Assembly: GCA_030744635.1 (NCBI GenBank)
Contig: JASLQE010000322.1
Coordinates: 1-9,201, forward strand
DNA length: 9,201 nucleotides
Source of the DNA: Dehalococcoidia bacterium
GTDB taxonomy: Bacteria; Chloroflexota; Dehalococcoidia; JACVQG01; JAHKAY01
Reading direction: 5' to 3'
Positions 6,338 to 9,201 of this stretch are shown one piece after another (position 1 is the stretch's first letter; the number at the start of each line of letters is the position of its first letter). A program made the position numbers and the translations under genes. The notes under the pieces were generated by a model. It had not been told where the DNA came from and searched no databases. It saw only the letters and a program-made list of their open reading frames with translations.

Positions 6338-7822
6338 ATGATCAGGCCATCAGCTACAGGCAGGTACCCTTTTTATGTTTCCGTGGAGCTGCGGGAGTTG
6401 CTGGACCGGGTGGCCCGTTTCCTGAACGATAGGGGCGTTGTGGCCTATTTGGTGGGCGGCTTTGTCAGGGACGGTTTCTTGGGCCGCCACACCAATGATG
6501 TTGACCTGGTGGTGTCCACCCCCGCACTGCCCCTGGCGCGGGAGCTGGCCCTATCCCTGGGAGGACACTTCGTTTCACTGCATCAGGAGCATCAGGTGGC
6601 CCGGGTGGTGGTGACAACCGGGGAAGATGCTCTTGGCAAGCTGAAGGTGTGGCACCTGGACCTAGCCACCGCCGCCGGTGACATAGAGCAGGATTTGGCC
6701 CGGCGGGACTTCACCATAAACGCCGTGGCAATAGGCCTGGGGGGTGGGGAGCCTGTCGACCTTGTCGGCGGCCTCGCCGACCTGGAACGGAGATGTGTCC
6801 GTGCTGTTTCCCCCGGCGTTTTCCGCGATGATGCCGCACGGCTGCTACGAGCGGTGCGGCTGGCAGCGGAGCTTGGCTTCCAGGTGGAGGAGTCCGCCGC
6901 CGCTTTCATCAGAGCGGAGGCCCATTTGCTGGCCGGGGTGGCGGGGGAGAGGCTGCGCGAGGAACTGATGCGCCTGCTGAGCGTGCCTGTGGCCGCCCCC
7001 GGAGTACGCAGCATGGACCGGCTGGGCCTGCTATCACACCTTTTACCAGAGATGGATGCCGCCCGAGGTGTGGAACAGCCCAAGGAGCACCACTGGGATG
7101 TCTTTCATCACTCGTTGGAGACGGTGGCCGCCGCCGATTTCCTCATGGGGGAGGCCGATGGCTTCCCGGCATGGGCCCGGGAGGACTTCCCCTGGCCCCC
7201 GGAGGCGGCGGACCGCATGAACGAAGGCGTGGCGGGATTTCCTCGGAGGGCACTGTTCAAGCTGGCCTGCCTGCTGCACGATGTGGCCAAGCCACAGACC
7301 AAGGCGTTGCAGCCCGATGGCCGCACCCGTTTCCTAGGACACCCCCATTTGGGGGCGCAGATGAGCCTGCATGCCCTGGGGCGGCTGCGCTTCAGCCGTC
7401 GTGAGGCCGAAACGGTATCGGCTATGATTACCCACCACCTGCGCCCCACCCAGATGTCACAGGGGGACATACCCACCCGGCGGGCTATCTTCCGCTTTTT
7501 ACGGGATACCGGCGAGGTGGCGGACGATGTGCTGTATCTGAGCCTGGCCGACCACCTGGCCAGCCGGGGGCCGGAGCTTATACTTGAAGGGTGGCGTTAC
7601 CACACCAGGGTGGTGGCCCATGTCCTTCAGCAGAGGCTGCTTCAAGAGGCTGCCCCTCCGACCCGGCTCCTCACCGGACATGATATAATGGCTGCCTTCG
7701 GCATAGAGCCGGGCCCCTGGGTGGGCCGGCTCCTGGAGATAGTAGAAGAGGCCAAGGCCGCCGGGGAGGTTTCCACCCGGAAGCAGGCCCTGGCACTGGT
7801 TAGAAAGGAGCTTGGCGAATGA
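6338..7822 (+). CDS. cca: CCA-adding/poly(A) polymerase family tRNA nucleotidyltransferase with HD domain
   Basis: Proteins of this class II family add the 3' CCA (or part of it, or poly(A)) to RNA. The 494-residue product has the nucleotidyltransferase head with YLVGGFVRD (37-45), the metal-binding NDVDLV (53-58), ARRDFTINAVAI (121-132), VDLVGGLADL (140-149) and the RNA-binding entry VFRDDAARLLRAVRLAAELGF (161-181). An HD phosphohydrolase-type domain follows, with HH at 257-258, LLHDVAKP (312-319), THHLRP (365-370) and LADHLASR (403-410). It ends with the LTGHDIM...GIEPGPWVGRLL segment (445-466) seen in related CCA enzymes. About 45 residues rich in acidic and aromatic residues separate the first two HD motifs. 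ATG 6338 is chosen, with GGAG ten bases upstream; GTG 6332, four bases from it, is a close alternative. The sequence alone cannot tell a full CCA enzyme from a CC-, A- or poly(A)-adding one. The stop overlaps secD by four bases (ATGA). Confidence 0.88.
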   Translation: MIRPSATGRYPFYVSVELRELLDRVARFLNDRGVVAYLVGGFVRDGFLGRHTNDVDLVVSTPALPLARELALSLGGHFVSLHQEHQVARVVVTTGEDALGKLKVWHLDLATAAGDIEQDLARRDFTINAVAIGLGGGEPVDLVGGLADLERRCVRAVSPGVFRDDAARLLRAVRLAAELGFQVEESAAAFIRAEAHLLAGVAGERLREELMRLLSVPVAAPGVRSMDRLGLLSHLLPEMDAARGVEQPKEHHWDVFHHSLETVAAADFLMGEADGFPAWAREDFPWPPEAADRMNEGVAGFPRRALFKLACLLHDVAKPQTKALQPDGRTRFLGHPHLGAQMSLHALGRLRFSRREAETVSAMITHHLRPTQMSQGDIPTRRAIFRFLRDTGEVADDVLYLSLADHLASRGPELILEGWRYHTRVVAHVLQQRLLQEAAPPTRLLTGHDIMAAFGIEPGPWVGRLLEIVEEAKAAGEVSTRKQALALVRKELGE

Positions 7823-9150
7823 GGCGCCGCTTGTTCTCCCTTGTGGGCATGGCTCTGGTGCTGGCCCTGTCACTGGCAACGGTTCTCAACGAGAACATCA
7901 ATTTACGGGGCATCGACGGCCGGTTTGTGCGCGAGGGCATCAAGCTGGGACTGGACCTCAAGGGGGGCACCCACCTGTTGCTGGAGGCTGATTTCACTCA
8001 GCTCGGCCCCGGTGAGACCGAGGATGAGGCCATGAAGGGGGTGGTGGACGGCATCAAGCGGCGGGTGGATGCCTACGGCGTCGCCGAGCCCATTATCCAG
8101 CGGCACGGCGGCAACCGCGTGCTGGTACAGCTCCCCGGCGTTAAAAACATAAACGAGGCAGTAAGCCTGGTGCGCCAGGCTGCCTTTCTGGACTTTCGGG
8201 AGCAGGAGCTGGACGAAAGCGGCGCTCCCGTTCGTGATGAGGAGGGCAACATCGAGTGGAAGCCGGCCAAGGCCGACCTGGATGGGCAGGAGGTCCACCT
8301 CACCGGTGCCTACCTCAAGCGCAACAGCTATGTGGGCCGGGAGGGCCAGCTAAGCGAGCCCCAGGTGCACTTTGAATGGGAAGGGGACGGCTCCGCCCTC
8401 TTTGAACAGATTACTACACGGCTGGTGGGTAAGCCCCTGGGAATATTCCTGGATGGCGAGCGGGTCTCCGCCCCCATCGTCCGGGATGTCATCCGGGACA
8501 GGGGAATTATCACCGGCATCACTGCTGAAGAGGGCCGTGTGCTGGCCATTCAGCTAAACTCCGGCGCTCTGCCCGTGCCTATGACGGTCATCCAGCAGCA
8601 GGATGTGGATGCTCTGCTGGGGGCAGACTCCCTGCGGCGCAGTATGCGGGCAGCGGTGGTGGGGCTGGTAATGCTCCTGGCCTTCATGCTTGTTTACTAC
8701 CGGTTCCTGGGCCTGGTGGGCAATGTGGCCCTGCTCTACTACGGCGTTTTAGCGCTGACCCTTTTCAAGCTCATCCCGGTTACGCTTACCCTGGCTGGCG
8801 TAGCGGGCTTCATCATCTCCCTGGGCATGGCCGTAGATGCCAATGTGCTGGTATTTGAAAGGCTCAAGGAGGAGCTAAGGAGGGGCAGCACCTTTGGCGC
8901 TGCTGTGGAGGTGGGCTTCTCACGGGCGTGGCAGGCCATTCGGGACAGCAATGTGACTACCCTCATCGTGTGCGCCGTCCTCTACTGGTTTGGCAGCCGT
9001 TTCGGTCACACTTCCATTATGGGGTTCGCCCTTACCCTGGGCATAGGTATTATCACCAGTATGTTCACCGCCATAGTGGTCACCCGCGGTCTCCTGCGCC
9101 TGGCCCGGCTTACCCCTGTGGTGCGCCGGATGAGCTGGTTCGCGGTTTAA
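7819..9150 (+). CDS. secD: Protein translocase subunit SecD
   Basis: SecD works with SecF beside SecYEG and uses the proton gradient to pull exported proteins through the membrane. The 443-residue product has an N-terminal membrane helix (about 5-24) and the signature GLDLKGGTHLLLEAD (44-58). A periplasmic/extracellular P1 domain follows (roughly 60-270, including LGIFLDGERVSAPIV). The RND-type bundle of about five helices spans roughly 278-425, with GMAVDANVLVFERLKEEL (336-353) and AWQAIRDSNVTTLI as conserved SecD landmarks. The D in VDAN is the conserved residue linked to proton flow. The size is typical of short Gram-positive/Chloroflexota-type SecD, and it is not fused to SecF. The start overlaps the cca stop as ATGA, with AGGAG eight bases upstream, so the two are translationally coupled. 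Confidence 0.97.
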   Translation: MRRRLFSLVGMALVLALSLATVLNENINLRGIDGRFVREGIKLGLDLKGGTHLLLEADFTQLGPGETEDEAMKGVVDGIKRRVDAYGVAEPIIQRHGGNRVLVQLPGVKNINEAVSLVRQAAFLDFREQELDESGAPVRDEEGNIEWKPAKADLDGQEVHLTGAYLKRNSYVGREGQLSEPQVHFEWEGDGSALFEQITTRLVGKPLGIFLDGERVSAPIVRDVIRDRGIITGITAEEGRVLAIQLNSGALPVPMTVIQQQDVDALLGADSLRRSMRAAVVGLVMLLAFMLVYYRFLGLVGNVALLYYGVLALTLFKLIPVTLTLAGVAGFIISLGMAVDANVLVFERLKEELRRGSTFGAAVEVGFSRAWQAIRDSNVTTLIVCAVLYWFGSRFGHTSIMGFALTLGIGIITSMFTAIVVTRGLLRLARLTPVVRRMSWFAV

Positions 9151-9162
9151 CGGAGGGGTCTG

Positions 9163-9201
9163 TTGACATCTGTACATTACCCGCTCACCTGCCCTGTGGA
9201 T
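9163..9201 (+). CDS. Start of a downstream gene, probably secF (cut by window edge)
   Basis: GGAGGGG (9152-9158) follows the secD stop and lies four bases before TTG 9163, which opens a 13-codon frame (MTSVHYPLTCPVD) running off the window. An in-frame GTG at 9196 is a second possible start. The residues are too few to identify a family. secF is inferred only because it usually follows secD. Confidence 0.4.
   Translation, partial: MTSVHYPLTCPVD

Noticed and set aside
9163..9168. TTGACA after secD as a -35 box
   Set aside because: No -10-like hexamer lies 16-18 bases downstream; the bases are better read as a TTG start following GGAGGGG.

Overview
The window is a GC-rich stretch of bacterial chromosome that carries only core housekeeping genes, packed tightly. 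The best guess for the source is a Chloroflexota bacterium of or near the class Dehalococcoidia. This rests mainly on gene order: rsmH is followed directly by ftsA, with none of the usual ftsL/ftsI/mur genes between them, as remembered from the wall-less Dehalococcoides. A deformylase, tRNA nucleotidyltransferase/HD protein and SecD(-SecF) run is also consistent with that group. The lineage is inferred, not proven. I see no transposase, integrase, CRISPR array, phage gene, tRNA or rRNA.

Layout. (1) Positions 1-1279, minus strand: the cell-division/ribosome-maturation pair rsmH then ftsA, with ftsA cut by the window edge. (2) Positions 1280-1615: a divergent intergenic region. It holds the rsmH leader, a good sigma70-type promoter reading left, an AT-rich stretch, and a second promoter reading right that places its transcription start almost on the ATG of the next gene. 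(3) Positions 1616-5626, plus strand: mog (molybdopterin adenylyltransferase family), trmD, rplS and priA, with gaps of 1, 4 and 19 bases, so probably one transcript. A hairpin fills most of the rplS-priA gap. (4) Positions 5627-5820: a non-coding spacer with a 78-base interrupted inverted repeat that contains a second hairpin, followed by a near-consensus promoter. (5) Positions 5821-9201, plus strand: def, a tRNA nucleotidyltransferase with an HD domain, secD, and the first codons of what is probably secF.

Together the genes serve translation and its upkeep (16S rRNA methylation, tRNA G37 methylation, ribosomal protein L19, formyl removal from new proteins, tRNA 3'-end completion), replication restart (PriA), protein export (SecD/F), cofactor synthesis (Mog) and division (FtsA). 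All complete proteins are full length with their key motifs, and I see no frameshift or pseudogene.

I found no convincing new biological system. The points worth a second look are small: the direct rsmH-ftsA junction, a doubled perfect Shine-Dalgarno before ftsA, the near-leaderless mog promoter, mog standing at the head of a trmD-rplS operon, the hairpin before priA, and the inverted repeat before def.
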